DNA from: CAWAPS01 sp963783945
GTDB lineage: Bacteria > Actinomycetota > Acidimicrobiia > Acidimicrobiales > Palsa-688
DNA length: 64,000 bases
Assembly: GCA_963783945.1 (NCBI GenBank)
Contig: CAWAPS010000029.1
Coordinates: forward strand, 124,001 to 188,000
Direction of reading: 5' to 3'
The notes under the pieces were generated by a model, which searched no databases, had not been told where the DNA came from, and saw nothing but the letters and a program-made list of their open reading frames with translations. This document shows, piece after piece, positions 17,847-25,992 of this stretch; position 1 is the stretch's first letter, and each line of letters begins with the position of its first letter. The position numbers were made by a program, and so were the translations under genes.

Positions 17847-18652
17847 ACCGACGTCAACCCGTCGTGGCGCTCACCGTCGCCGGCTCAGATTCGGGAGGGG
17901 GAGCCGGGGTGCAGGCAGACCTCAAGACGTTTGCCGCGATCGGTGTCTGGGGCACGGCCGCGGTCACCCTGGTGACCGCCCAGAACACCCTTGAGGTGCG
18001 CGAGGTCTTCGTGCTCCCTGCTGCCACGGTGGCCGGCCAGATCGGCGCAGTCGCCACCGACATGACGGTCGCCGCGACCAAGACTGGAGCTCTCGGTGGG
18101 GCGCAAACCGTAGAAGCGGTCGCGGCGGCGGTCGAAACCCATGGCCTGCGCCCTCTGGTGGTCGATCCGGTACTGGCGGCCAGCCGGGGGGGCCGCTTGC
18201 TCGACCCTGAGGCACTGGATGTGTTCCGGCGGCGCCTGCTGCCGCTCGCTACGGTCGTGACGCCGAACATCCCGGAGGCCGAGGTGCTGCTCGGCCGGCC
18301 CATCGTCGACGCCGGCGACATGGAGTCGGCGGCGGTTGCCCTGGCTGCCATGGGAGCGCAGGCGGTTCTGCTCAAGGGCGGTCACCTGGGGGGACAGCGG
18401 TCACCCGACCTGCTGTGGCAGGACGGCCGGATGCTGTGGCTGGACGCGCCGAGGATCCCGGGGGATCCGCGGCACGGCACCGGCTGCACCCTCTCGGCCG
18501 CGCTGGCCGCCTGGCTGGCCCTCGGAACCCCTCTCCCTGCCGCGTTCGCCCAGGCCAAAGAGTTCGTCACCGGCGCCATCGAGTCGGCCGTGGCGGTCGG
18601 GCACGGCCCACTCCCGGTCGACCCGGACGGGGTGCGCGGTATCACTTCCTGA
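17840..18652 (+). CDS. thiD: hydroxymethylpyrimidine/phosphomethylpyrimidine kinase
   Basis: Ribokinase-fold enzyme phosphorylating HMP and HMP-phosphate for the pyrimidine half of thiamine. Seen: V-A-G-S-D-S-G-G-G-A-G-V-Q-A-D near the N-terminus, V-T-A-Q-N-T, K-T-G-A-L, V-V-D-P-V-L-A-A-S-R-G, T-P-N-I-P-E-A, L-L-K-G-G-H and the anion-hole/catalytic H-G-T-G-C-T-L-S-A-A. The ATG at 17840 overlaps the thiL stop; an in-frame ATG at 17828 is also possible. The protein is 270 aa, a normal length with no ThiE fusion. No other thiamine gene is present nearby. Confidence 0.94.
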   Translation: MVNRRQPVVALTVAGSDSGGGAGVQADLKTFAAIGVWGTAAVTLVTAQNTLEVREVFVLPAATVAGQIGAVATDMTVAATKTGALGGAQTVEAVAAAVETHGLRPLVVDPVLAASRGGRLLDPEALDVFRRRLLPLATVVTPNIPEAEVLLGRPIVDAGDMESAAVALAAMGAQAVLLKGGHLGGQRSPDLLWQDGRMLWLDAPRIPGDPRHGTGCTLSAALAAWLALGTPLPAAFAQAKEFVTGAIESAVAVGHGPLPVDPDGVRGITS

Positions 18653-18694
18653 TCTCAGCTCAAGTTCACCTCGTTCCAGGCCGAATATCTCGGC

Positions 18695-19489
18695 ATGCCG
18701 GTCTCACGTCTCGGTGTCCCCCAGCCAGCAGGAAGCCTCGACGGCGTACTCGAGCGGCGGGGACCCTCAGGTCCCGATCTCAGACCACTCGAAGCGCCCG
18801 AGGGGCCGGGACAGGCCTTCGCCGATCTCCTGCTGCTCGCCGCGCTGGCGTGCCAGACCCCGGTCTCTCTGGTGTCGGTCCTGCAGGCGGGAGGAACGTG
18901 GAGCACCCTGTCCCACGGCTTCGATACCCGGGACGGCCTGAACGACGGGCGGCTCTTCGAGGCCATCGCCCCCTCCTTTCAGCCGGTCGAGCTGGCCGAT
19001 CTCATGGGCCGGGTGCCCCGTAGCCCGCTCGTTCAAGCGCCCCACTCGATGCGGTGGGCGTACGGCGTGTCCATCAGGGACGCCGCCGGTTCGGTGATCG
19101 CTGTGGTCGCGGTCATGGACCGGTGGTTGCGCCAGCTGACGAAGCGGGAACAGAAAGCGCTGGCCGCCGTGGCCCGCCGGCTCGGTCAGGAGCTGTCTCA
19201 GGTGCGCCGGCCGGCCAGCGACGATCGTCCGTTGCTGCATCGGGTCGGGCCGCCCCGGGCCAGTGCGGCCTCGCACCCGTCGAGATCATCTGGGCTGGTT
19301 TCGGACCCGCCGCAACTTTTGCGGAGCCACGAAGTGGCCACCATCTTCGACGTCACCGAGCGGACCGTGATCAACTGGGCGGCCGCCGGGAAGCTCCCAA
19401 GTCTGAGGACCATCGGTGGCCACTTGCGCTTCCGGCGCGACGACGTGATGAAACTCTTGTCGGGCGCCCAGGAAGCCGTCGAGCGCTAG
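18695..19489 (+). CDS. GAF-like sensor domain fused to a BldC/MerR-type helix-turn-helix
   Basis: Probable transcription regulator. Residues about 40-170 resemble a GAF domain (T-P-V-S-L-V-S-V-L-Q-A-G-G near 60 and A-Y-G-V-S-I-R-D near 130, with a hydrophobic strand V-I-A-V-V-A-V-M-D). The C-terminal 55 residues are an excisionase/BldC-like winged helix: L-R-S-H-E-V-A-T-I-F-D-V-T-E-R-T, then G-K-L-P-S-L-R-T-I-G-G-H-L-R-F-R-R. BldC-like proteins are usually about 70 residues alone, so a sensory domain in front is notable. ATG at 18695; no operon partner is apparent, and the ligand is unknown. Confidence 0.75.
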   Translation: MPVSRLGVPQPAGSLDGVLERRGPSGPDLRPLEAPEGPGQAFADLLLLAALACQTPVSLVSVLQAGGTWSTLSHGFDTRDGLNDGRLFEAIAPSFQPVELADLMGRVPRSPLVQAPHSMRWAYGVSIRDAAGSVIAVVAVMDRWLRQLTKREQKALAAVARRLGQELSQVRRPASDDRPLLHRVGPPRASAASHPSRSSGLVSDPPQLLRSHEVATIFDVTERTVINWAAAGKLPSLRTIGGHLRFRRDDVMKLLSGAQEAVER

Positions 19490-19502
19490 GTCAAACCCGC
19501 CC

Positions 19503-19697
19503 TCAGCGGACGGCTTTGTTGATCTTGCCGGCCCGAATGCAAGACGTGCATACATGGACCCGCTTCGGGCTGCCGTTGACGATGGCGCGAACCCGCTGGA
19601 TGTTGGGGTTCCAGCGCCGCTTGGTGCGACGGTGAGAGTGGCTGATGCTCATGCCGAACGACGGCCGCTTGCCGCAAACCTCACAGACCGCTGCCAT
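19503..19697 (-). CDS. rpmB: 50S ribosomal protein L28
   Basis: Large-subunit ribosomal protein of 64 aa. The sequence has V-C-E-V-C-G-K-R-P near the N-terminus and V-C-T-S-C-I-R near the C-terminus, so it is the zinc-binding four-cysteine form. S-H-S-H-R-R-T-K-R-R-W-N-P-N is the conserved core. It is transcribed opposite to the DAK2-type gene, with 72 bp between the starts. Confidence 0.96.
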   Translation of the reverse strand: MAAVCEVCGKRPSFGMSISHSHRRTKRRWNPNIQRVRAIVNGSPKRVHVCTSCIRAGKINKAVR

Positions 19698-19756
19698 CGA
19701 CGCAGACCTACCTCACTCTGTTCGCCCTGAGCCGATCCCAGGCCGGCCCGCCACGT

Positions 19757-19762
19757 TAGCAT
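19757..19762 (+). promoter_or_regulatory. -10 box TAGCAT, leaderless DAK2 gene
   Basis: TAGCAT ends 7 nt before the ATG at 19770, with no ribosome-binding site between. Confidence 0.45.
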
Positions 19763-19769
19763 CCCCGGA

Positions 19770-21429
19770 ATGCGGACGCTGGAGCGCCTGGATGCCTCGG
19801 GTCTCGTCACGGTTGTCACCGCCTACCGTGACGTCCTGCGCGCTCATCAGTCCTACATCAACCGGCTGAACGTCTACCCGGTCCCGGACGGTGACACCGG
19901 CACCAATATGGCGCTCACGCTCGAGGCTGTGGTCAAAGAGCTCGCCGGGTGCGGGGGGCCCGACATGCACAGCGTGTCGAAGGCCATCAGCTACGGCTCA
20001 CTGATGGGGGCGCGTGGCAACTCGGGCGTCATCCTGTCGCAGATCCTCCGCGGCTTGGCGGACTCGGTGAAAGAAGCAGACGGGATCGATGCCCTGGTCT
20101 TCGCCGATGGCTTGGCCCGCGCCGCCGACGGGGCCTATGCCGCCGTCCAGAAACCGGTCGAAGGCACCATTCTGACCGTGGTGCGGGCAGCCGCCGCCGC
20201 CACCGCTACCGCGACGAGAGAGACCCCGCTGCTCGAAGCCGTCGAGGCGGCACGGGGCGGGGCCGATGCGGCCTTGGCCAGCACCCCGAGTCTTCTGCCG
20301 GTGCTCAAGACGGCCGGGGTGGTGGATGCGGGCGGGGCCGGGCTGTTGTTGTTGCTCGACGCCTTCCTGCACGTGGTGGACGGCCGCGCTCTTCCGGAGG
20401 CACCAGCCGCCAGTGTCGCCGATGCCCGCAGCGAAGACGCCTTCCTGACCGGCCACGCCCCCGGCGACGCGGATGTCGGCGACTTGCGCTACGAGGTGAT
20501 GTACCTGCTCGAGGCGCCCGACGACCTGATCCCGCCGTTCCGGCAGGTCTGGGCCGGGATCGGCGATTCGATCGTGGTCGTGGGCGGCGACGGCCTCTGG
20601 AACTGCCACATTCATACCGACGACATCGGCGCCGCCGTCGAGGCCGCCTTAGAAGCCGGACGACCCCGCGAGATCCGGGTCACCGACCTGTTCGAGCAGG
20701 TCGAGGAGGAACGCTGGGTGCGTGAGGCGGCCGGGACGCCGGCCCAGGGGGAGCCGGCGGAAACGCCGGCGTTCTGCTCGGTTGTCGCGGTCTGCACAGG
20801 CGATGGGATCAGGCGGATCTTCCGGTCGCTGGGCGTGCACCACGTCGTGAGCGGTGGGCAGACCATGAACCCGTCCACGGCCGACCTGATCGCCGCCATC
20901 GACGCCACCGGCAGCGACCAAGTGGTGATCCTGCCCAACAACAAGAACATCGTTCCTGTGGCCGAGCAGGCCGCTCGGCTGGCCGGCCAGGCGGTTTCGG
21001 TCGTGACCACCCCGGGCATCCAGGAAGGCTTCGCCGCCCTGCTCGAATACGATCCTGAGAGCGACGCCCGGTCGAACGCGTCCCTCATGGCCGAGAGCGC
21101 GGCCCGGGTGGTGGCCGGCGAGGTGACACGCGCCGTGCGCGCCAGCTCGTGCGACGCCGGGCCCGATCGTGCAGGGCGACTACCTGGGTCTGTCGCGTCG
21201 CGGTATCGAGGTGGTAGCCCCGGACCTGGCGAATGCGGCCGAGGGGCTGCTCGACCGGCTGATCGACCGGGACCACCACGAGATCGTCACGATGATCGCC
21301 GGAGAGGGCTCGTCGGCCGCCGCCACCCGGCGGATAACCGAGTGGATCGCCGAGCGGCATCCCGATGTGGCGGCGGAGGTCCACCACGGGGGCCAGCCGC
21401 ACTACCCCTACCTGTTCAGCATCGAGTAG
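19770..21429 (+). pseudogene. DAK2-domain (FakA/YloV-like) kinase, interrupted by one extra base
   Basis: Relative of the fatty-acid kinase subunit FakA, which uses a DhaL-type ATP-binding domain to phosphorylate fatty acids held by a FakB/DegV partner; no FakB is encoded here. N-terminal DhaL signature: N-V-Y-P-V-P-D-G-D-T-G-T-N-M (residues 34-47, metal-binding Asp 40 and 42), then G-A-R-G-N-S-G-V-I-L-S-Q. The middle and C-terminal domains have N-C-H-I-H-T-D-D and I-L-P-N-N-K-N-I. The frame breaks after D-A-G-P (about 21164): removing one G near 21165 joins it to I-V-Q-G-D-Y-L-G-L and a normal C-terminus ending at 21429. The restored protein is about 553 aa, a normal family length. Either a recent mutation or a sequence error. 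Confidence 0.85.
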
Positions 21430-21443
21430 GGGTCCAGCCCCAA

Positions 21444-21449
21444 TACCTT
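21444..21449 (+). promoter_or_regulatory. -10 box TACCTT upstream of recG
   Basis: TACCTT ends 7 nt before the GTG at 21457 and supports that start over the TTG at 21448, which lies inside the box. Confidence 0.45.
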
Positions 21450-21456
21450 GAGTCCG

Positions 21457-23571
21457 GTGACCACCCTGCCTCGGCTGGCTGAAATCGAAGTCGACCGGCT
21501 CAACGGCGTCGGGCCCAAGGCCAAGGACACGCTGGCGGCCATGGGCATCGCCACGGTCCTCGATCTCGTCACCCACTTCCCCCGCCGCTACATCGACCGC
21601 ACCAACCAGTCTTCGATCGCTGAACTGGTCGAAGGCGAGGAGGCCATGGTCCTCGCCGCGGTCCGGAAGTCGGTCGGCCGGCGAAGCCGCCATGGCCGGT
21701 CGATCGTGGAGGTCGACGTCTTCGACGGGGCCAGCTACCTGAGAGCCACGTTCTTCAACCAGCCATGGCGGGCCAAACAGCTCACCGAGGGCACCAACCT
21801 CGTCCTGTTCGGGAAGGTCGAGCGTTACCGCGGCCGCCAGCAGATGACCAATCCGGTGGTCGACCTGGTCGGTGACCGCACCGGCCGGATCATCCCGGTG
21901 TATCCCCAGTCGGAGAAGGCCGGTCTCATGACCTGGCAGATCGCCGGCTGGGTCGCGGAGGCCCTCCGGCGGGCCGGATCGTTCGTCGACCCGCTGCCGA
22001 GGGACTGGCAGGACCGTCTCGAGCTCGCCGGCCGGGACTGGTCGATGCATCAGATCCACGAGCCCGACTCGATGGGAGCCGGCCAGAAGGCCCGCCGGCG
22101 CCTGGCCTTCGACGAGCTGCTCCGACTGCAGGTGATACTCGTGATGCGAAAGCGAGCCGTCGAGCGCGATGCCGTCGGTATCCGCCACCGGGTTGATGGG
22201 GAGCTGGTGGGCCGCTTTCGCGACGCCCTTCCCTTTTCCCTCACCGGAGCCCAGGAGCAGGCGATCTCCGAGATCACCGCCGATATGGCCGGCCCCCACC
22301 CCATGCACCGGCTCCTGCAGGGCGACGTGGGTTCGGGCAAGACGGTCGTGTCGGTGGCCGCCCTGCTGACCGCCGTGCAGGGCGGCCACCAGGGCGCGCT
22401 CATGGCTCCGACCGAGGTGCTGGCCGAGCAGCACCAGGCCGGCATCAGCTCCATGCTGGCCGGCCTGACGGTGCCGAGCGAGCAGTCGCTGTTGCCCGAT
22501 CGACCCCTCCGGGTGGAATTGCTCACCAACCGCACCGGCGCCTCGGACCGAGCGCGGCTGAAGGCCGCCCTGGCCGAGGGCCAGGTCGACATCCTCATCG
22601 GTACCCACGCTCTGCTCACCGAGGCGGTGGCGTTCCGGTCGCTGGGATGCGTGGTGATCGACGAGCAGCATCGTTTCGGGGTGGAGCAACGGGCGGCGCT
22701 CCGGGAAAAGGGGCCGGGCCTGGTGGTGCCCGACGTGCTGGTGATGACGGCCACACCGATTCCCCGCACCGCGGCCATGACCGTCTACGGGGACCTCGAC
22801 ACCACAGTGCTCGCCGAGCTGCCACCCGGTCGGACTCCCATAGCTACCCGGTGGGCCAGGGGACCCCTGGAGGAGGCGGAAGTGTGGGGGAGGGTGCGCG
22901 ACGAAGCCGGGAACGGCCGCCAGACGTACGTGGTGTGCCCCCTGATCGAGGAATCGGAGCGGGTCCAGGCCCGGTCGGCCTCCGACGAACGCGACCGGCT
23001 GGCCGAGGGAGAGCTGGCGGGGCTGCGGGTCGGGCTGCTCCACGGTCAGATGGGGGCGAAGGAGAAGGAATCAGTCATGGGGTCTTTCCGGGCCCGAGAG
23101 CTCGACGTGCTGGTTTCCACGACGGTCATCGAGGTGGGCGTCGACGTGCCCAACGCCACGGTGATGGTCATCGAAGATGCCGACCGGTTCGGCATGGCCC
23201 AGCTGCATCAGCTACGAGGCCGCGTCGGCCGGGGCGAAGACCAGTCGTGGTGCTACATGCTGGGCCAGGGCACCAGCCCAGACGCGGAGCAGCGACTCTC
23301 CGCCCTGGAGGCCAGCACGGACGGATTCGAGCTGGCCGAAATCGACCTCGAGATCCGCGGCGAGGGCACGATCCTCGGGACCAGGCAGAAAGGGGCTACG
23401 GACCTCAAGCTGGCCTCGCTCAGGCGGGACAAGGAGCTGGTGGCCCAGGCCCGGACCGTCGCCTTCGACCTGATCGACCAGGACCCCGGGCTAGAACGCC
23501 TGTCGGACCTGGCGGAGGAGGTTCGCCTCCTGGTCGATGAGGACGACCGCGACTTCTTGTTCAAGAGCTGA
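21457..23571 (+). CDS. recG: ATP-dependent DNA helicase RecG
   Basis: Remodels stalled forks and branched DNA. The wedge/OB domain occupies the N-terminal third (L-N-G-V-G-P-K near the start, H-F-P-R-R-Y-I-D-R). Walker A is G-D-V-G-S-G-K-T around residue 289, motif II is D-E-Q-H at about 402, motif III is V-M-T-A-T-P-I-P-R-T, and motifs V-VI include V-I-E-V-G-V-D-V-P-N-A and L-R-G-R-V-G-R-G. About 704 residues is normal. The GTG at 21457 is chosen for the TACCTT box 7 nt upstream; the TTG at 21448 would add three residues. The stop lies in a small direct repeat of TCAAGAGCT. Confidence 0.96.
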   Translation: MTTLPRLAEIEVDRLNGVGPKAKDTLAAMGIATVLDLVTHFPRRYIDRTNQSSIAELVEGEEAMVLAAVRKSVGRRSRHGRSIVEVDVFDGASYLRATFFNQPWRAKQLTEGTNLVLFGKVERYRGRQQMTNPVVDLVGDRTGRIIPVYPQSEKAGLMTWQIAGWVAEALRRAGSFVDPLPRDWQDRLELAGRDWSMHQIHEPDSMGAGQKARRRLAFDELLRLQVILVMRKRAVERDAVGIRHRVDGELVGRFRDALPFSLTGAQEQAISEITADMAGPHPMHRLLQGDVGSGKTVVSVAALLTAVQGGHQGALMAPTEVLAEQHQAGISSMLAGLTVPSEQSLLPDRPLRVELLTNRTGASDRARLKAALAEGQVDILIGTHALLTEAVAFRSLGCVVIDEQHRFGVEQRAALREKGPGLVVPDVLVMTATPIPRTAAMTVYGDLDTTVLAELPPGRTPIATRWARGPLEEAEVWGRVRDEAGNGRQTYVVCPLIEESERVQARSASDERDRLAEGELAGLRVGLLHGQMGAKEKESVMGSFRARELDVLVSTTVIEVGVDVPNATVMVIEDADRFGMAQLHQLRGRVGRGEDQSWCYMLGQGTSPDAEQRLSALEASTDGFELAEIDLEIRGEGTILGTRQKGATDLKLASLRRDKELVAQARTVAFDLIDQDPGLERLSDLAEEVRLLVDEDDRDFLFKS

Positions 23572-23720
23572 TCGATCAAGAGCTCAGGGGCCGGCGGGGG
23601 CTGAGCCCGAAAATTTCTCAGCGAATCCTCAGGCCCTCCCCAGATGTCGATCAGGCTGGTCTTCGAGGATCCAGGCATGCCCGCCAGCGACCATCAAGGT
23701 GCCCGGAGCGGACGGTGTCG

Positions 23721-24059
23721 ATGACGGTGGCCCTCGGGCCCTCTCTTGCCTATCAAACCGATGCTCTGCAGGCGACCCTGGGCACCGACTACCACGTCGT
23801 CGGCTTTCTCGACGAACCCTGGCCTGACGGCAGCGGGTCGGGGGATATAGCCATTCTCAGCACGCCGGAGCTCCCTGACGGCCAGGTATTGGTGCAGGAG
23901 CATGGCCCCCACGGGGTGATCGTCGTCGGCATGAACCCGCCCCGGACCCGTTCGGCGTCGCCCGCCCCCCTCCCGGCTGACGTCCTCGCCGCCATTCGCA
24001 CCCTTAGCGCGAGGATTCACCCCGCGGGAGACACGGGATCGGCCTCGCTAGCGCTCTGA
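23721..24059 (+). CDS. small hypothetical protein, about 112 aa
   Basis: Not recognised. The predicted protein begins M-T-V-A-L-G-P-S-L-A-Y-Q and has hydrophobic strands (H-V-V-G-F-L-D-E, I-A-I-L-S-T-P, V-I-V-V-G-M-N-P-P) that could form a small alpha/beta, receiver-like fold without the phosphorylated Asp. A GTG at 23715 would add two residues. No good ribosome-binding site was found. Codon use is like its neighbours, which supports real coding, but this is less sure than the flanking genes. Confidence 0.5.
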   Translation: MTVALGPSLAYQTDALQATLGTDYHVVGFLDEPWPDGSGSGDIAILSTPELPDGQVLVQEHGPHGVIVVGMNPPRTRSASPAPLPADVLAAIRTLSARIHPAGDTGSASLAL

Positions 24060-24069
24060 GGATAACAAG

Positions 24070-24240
24070 TCAACCCTCGAGATCATCCTCTGGCAGGACC
24101 AGGTCCCACCGGTCCCAGCAGTCGGCGCAGCGGTAGGAGACGACGTCGCCCGGCTGCGGAGGATCGTCGGCCGGCCACGTCGTGAGCAGGCGGGCCGGAC
24201 CCCCGCAGTCGATGCAGGTAATCGTGTCTTCGGGGATCAT
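24070..24240 (-). CDS. zinc-ribbon-like mini-protein, 56 aa
   Basis: A small acidic protein with two Cys pairs, C-I-D-C-G-G and C-A-D-C-W-D-R-W, spaced as in a zinc ribbon, and an acidic end (L-P-E-D-D-L-E-G). Function unknown; it may bind protein or nucleic acid. ATG at 24240 follows GAAGG at normal spacing. It is on the minus strand, divergent from rsmD, with which it shares a promoter-bearing gap of about 60 bp. Confidence 0.65.
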   Translation of the reverse strand: MIPEDTITCIDCGGPARLLTTWPADDPPQPGDVVSYRCADCWDRWDLVLPEDDLEG

Positions 24241-24245
24241 GCCGG

Positions 24246-24251
24246 TACCTT
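24246..24251 (+). promoter_or_regulatory. -10 box TACCTT upstream of rsmD
   Basis: TACCTT ends 8 nt before the GTG (24260) of a 13-codon frame whose stop overlaps the rsmD start. Confidence 0.45.
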
Positions 24252-24259
24252 CGATGTCT

Positions 24260-24301
24260 GTGAGATGTGGCAGAGCGGCGATGGTCTGGGCCGTCGGGTG
24301 A
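24260..24301 (+). CDS. possible 13-aa leaderless leader peptide before rsmD
   Basis: GTG at leaderless distance from TACCTT opens M-R-C-G-R-A-A-M-V-W-A-V-G; its TGA at 24299-24301 overlaps the GTG of rsmD (GTGA). Inferred from signal geometry only. Confidence 0.38.
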   Translation: MRCGRAAMVWAVG

Positions 24302-24861
24302 GAGTGGTGGCCGGAGCGGCGCGGGGCCGCGTCCTCACGGCGCCGTCCGGAAGGCTCACCCGCCCCACCAGCGATCGGGTCCGGGAGGCGGTGTTCTCCA
24401 TCCTCCACAGCATGCAGCAGCTCGAGGACGCGTCCGTAGTCGACCTGTTCGCCGGTAGCGGCGCCCTCGGCATCGAGGCGCTGTCGCGCGGCGCGGCGCG
24501 CGCCACCCTGGTCGACTCCGACCCGGCGGCCGTCAGGGCCATCCGTGACAACCTCCGGGTCCTCGGAGCGCGGGCCGACCAGGCCACGGTGCTGCAAGCC
24601 GACGCTCTGCAGTACGCCCTGGACGCCCCCTTCGCCGACGTCGTGCTGGCGGACCCTCCCTACGCGTTCTCGGGGTGGCCGGCGTTGCTCGACCGGCTGT
24701 CCTCCCGGGTCGGCATGCTGGTGGCCGAGACCGGGTCCCGGTGGGACCCCGGTCCCGCATGGGAGACTGTCAAGGTGAAGACATACGGGGGTACCGTGGT
24801 GACAGTCGCCCGGCCGCTGGCGCCGCCGGGGGCTATCGTGCCCGCGGAGGCTTTCAGGTGA
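24298..24861 (+). CDS. rsmD: 16S rRNA (guanine(966)-N2)-methyltransferase
   Basis: Methylates G966 of 16S rRNA using S-adenosylmethionine. The protein starts M-R-V-V-A-G-A-A-R-G-R, the family N-terminus, from a GTG at 24298; an upstream in-frame ATG at 24265 would add residues not typical of the family. SAM-binding motif V-D-L-F-A-G-S-G-A-L-G-I-E-A-L-S-R-G and catalytic D-P-P-Y are present. It overlaps coaD by 4 bp (GTGA), the common rsmD-coaD pair. Confidence 0.93.
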   Translation: MRVVAGAARGRVLTAPSGRLTRPTSDRVREAVFSILHSMQQLEDASVVDLFAGSGALGIEALSRGAARATLVDSDPAAVRAIRDNLRVLGARADQATVLQADALQYALDAPFADVVLADPPYAFSGWPALLDRLSSRVGMLVAETGSRWDPGPAWETVKVKTYGGTVVTVARPLAPPGAIVPAEAFR

Positions 24862-25406
24862 GGACCGCTCTTTTCCCCGGATCGTTCGATCCGTTCCACA
24901 ACGGCCATCTCGAGATCGTCGAGGCGGCATCGAAGCTGTTCGACCAGGTCGTCGTGGCCCCGCTGCGCAATACGCAGAAGGGCGAGCCGCTGTTCAGCCT
25001 GGAGGAACGGTCTGAGATGATCATGGATTCGGTGGCCCATCTGCCGAACGTGTCGCTGGCTCCCTTCGCCAGCCTGGTCGTGGACCTGGCCCGCCAGCTC
25101 GGCGCCGACGTGATAGTGAAGGGGCTGAGAGTGGCCTCCGACGCCGAAGCGGAGCTGCAGCAGGCCCAGATGAACAAGAAGGTCGCCGGGATCGAGACCC
25201 TCTTCATCCCGTGCTCGTCGGAATACTCGTTCATCGCCTCGAAGTACGTGCGGGACTTCGCCCGCTTCGGCGGAGCTGACCGCATCGGATCCACCGTGCC
25301 CGCTCCCGTCCTGGTCAAGCTCAAGGAACGGTTCGGGGACCATCCGCGGCCTGGCCCCACCCTGCGGGTGGCCGCGACGGGGTCGCGGGCGGAGGGCACC
25401 CCGTGA
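24858..25406 (+). CDS. coaD: phosphopantetheine adenylyltransferase
   Basis: Fourth step of coenzyme A synthesis, making dephospho-CoA from ATP and 4'-phosphopantetheine. N-terminal T-A-L-F-P-G-S-F-D-P-F-H-N-G-H contains the nucleotidyltransferase H-x-G-H motif; Y-S-F-I-A-S-K lies in the C-terminal half, as in the family. 182 aa is slightly longer than the usual 160 because of an Arg/Gly/Thr tail. The GTG start overlaps the rsmD stop and the stop overlaps the next start (GTGA), so it sits inside a coupled operon. Confidence 0.96.
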   Translation: MRTALFPGSFDPFHNGHLEIVEAASKLFDQVVVAPLRNTQKGEPLFSLEERSEMIMDSVAHLPNVSLAPFASLVVDLARQLGADVIVKGLRVASDAEAELQQAQMNKKVAGIETLFIPCSSEYSFIASKYVRDFARFGGADRIGSTVPAPVLVKLKERFGDHPRPGPTLRVAATGSRAEGTP

Positions 25407-25981
25407 GCATCGACGAGCCCGCGGCTACCGCTCCCCCTGACACCGAAACTCTGATCCGCCGGGTCATAGAGGTCATCGACGGAACCCGGGCCCTGCCCCT
25501 GTCGTCATCGGTGAAGCTGGACAACAAGCAGGAAGTGCTCGACCTGCTCGAGGAGGCGTGTCAGCGGCTGCCGGACGAGACCCGTCAGGCCCGCTGGATG
25601 ATCCGGGAACGCGACGAGTACCTGGCCAAGATGCAGCGCGAGGGAGACGACATCGTGCAGGCCGGCCGCCTCCAGGCCGAGCGGATGGTGCAGCGCACCG
25701 AGATCGTGCGGGAGGCCCAGCTCACGGCCCGGCGAGTCACCGAAGAAGCCCGTGACGAGGCCCGCCGGCTGCGCATGGAAGCCGAGGACTACTGCGACCA
25801 GAAGCTCGCGGCCTTCGAGGTCGTGCTGGACCGGACGATCAAGACCGTCGCCGCCGGCCGGCAGAAGCTCTCTATGACTCCGACGCCGATCATCGACGGC
25901 CCCGACACCCGCGTGGCGGGGGTCGAGGCAGACGGCCTTCTGGGCGGGGAGGACGCCTTCTTCGACCAGGACCGGCCGTAG
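25403..25981 (+). CDS. SepIVA/DivIVA-like coiled-coil protein
   Basis: Probable envelope or division scaffold. The 192 residues are dominated by a long coiled coil (about 55-155) rich in Glu, Arg and Gln, for example M-I-R-E-R-D-E-Y-L-A-K-M and A-R-R-V-T-E-E-A-R-D-E-A-R-R. The position before yceD, rpmF, rnc and mutM matches the actinobacterial SepIVA neighbourhood, which is the main reason for the name; coiled coils alone are weak evidence. The start GTG overlaps the coaD stop by 4 bp. Confidence 0.72.
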   Translation: MSIDEPAATAPPDTETLIRRVIEVIDGTRALPLSSSVKLDNKQEVLDLLEEACQRLPDETRQARWMIRERDEYLAKMQREGDDIVQAGRLQAERMVQRTEIVREAQLTARRVTEEARDEARRLRMEAEDYCDQKLAAFEVVLDRTIKTVAAGRQKLSMTPTPIIDGPDTRVAGVEADGLLGGEDAFFDQDRP

Positions 25982-25992
25982 GGGGATCCGGT

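Noticed and set aside
21085..23043. 652-codon open frame opposite recG
   Set aside because: Antisense shadow of RecG coding; composition and motifs do not support a protein.
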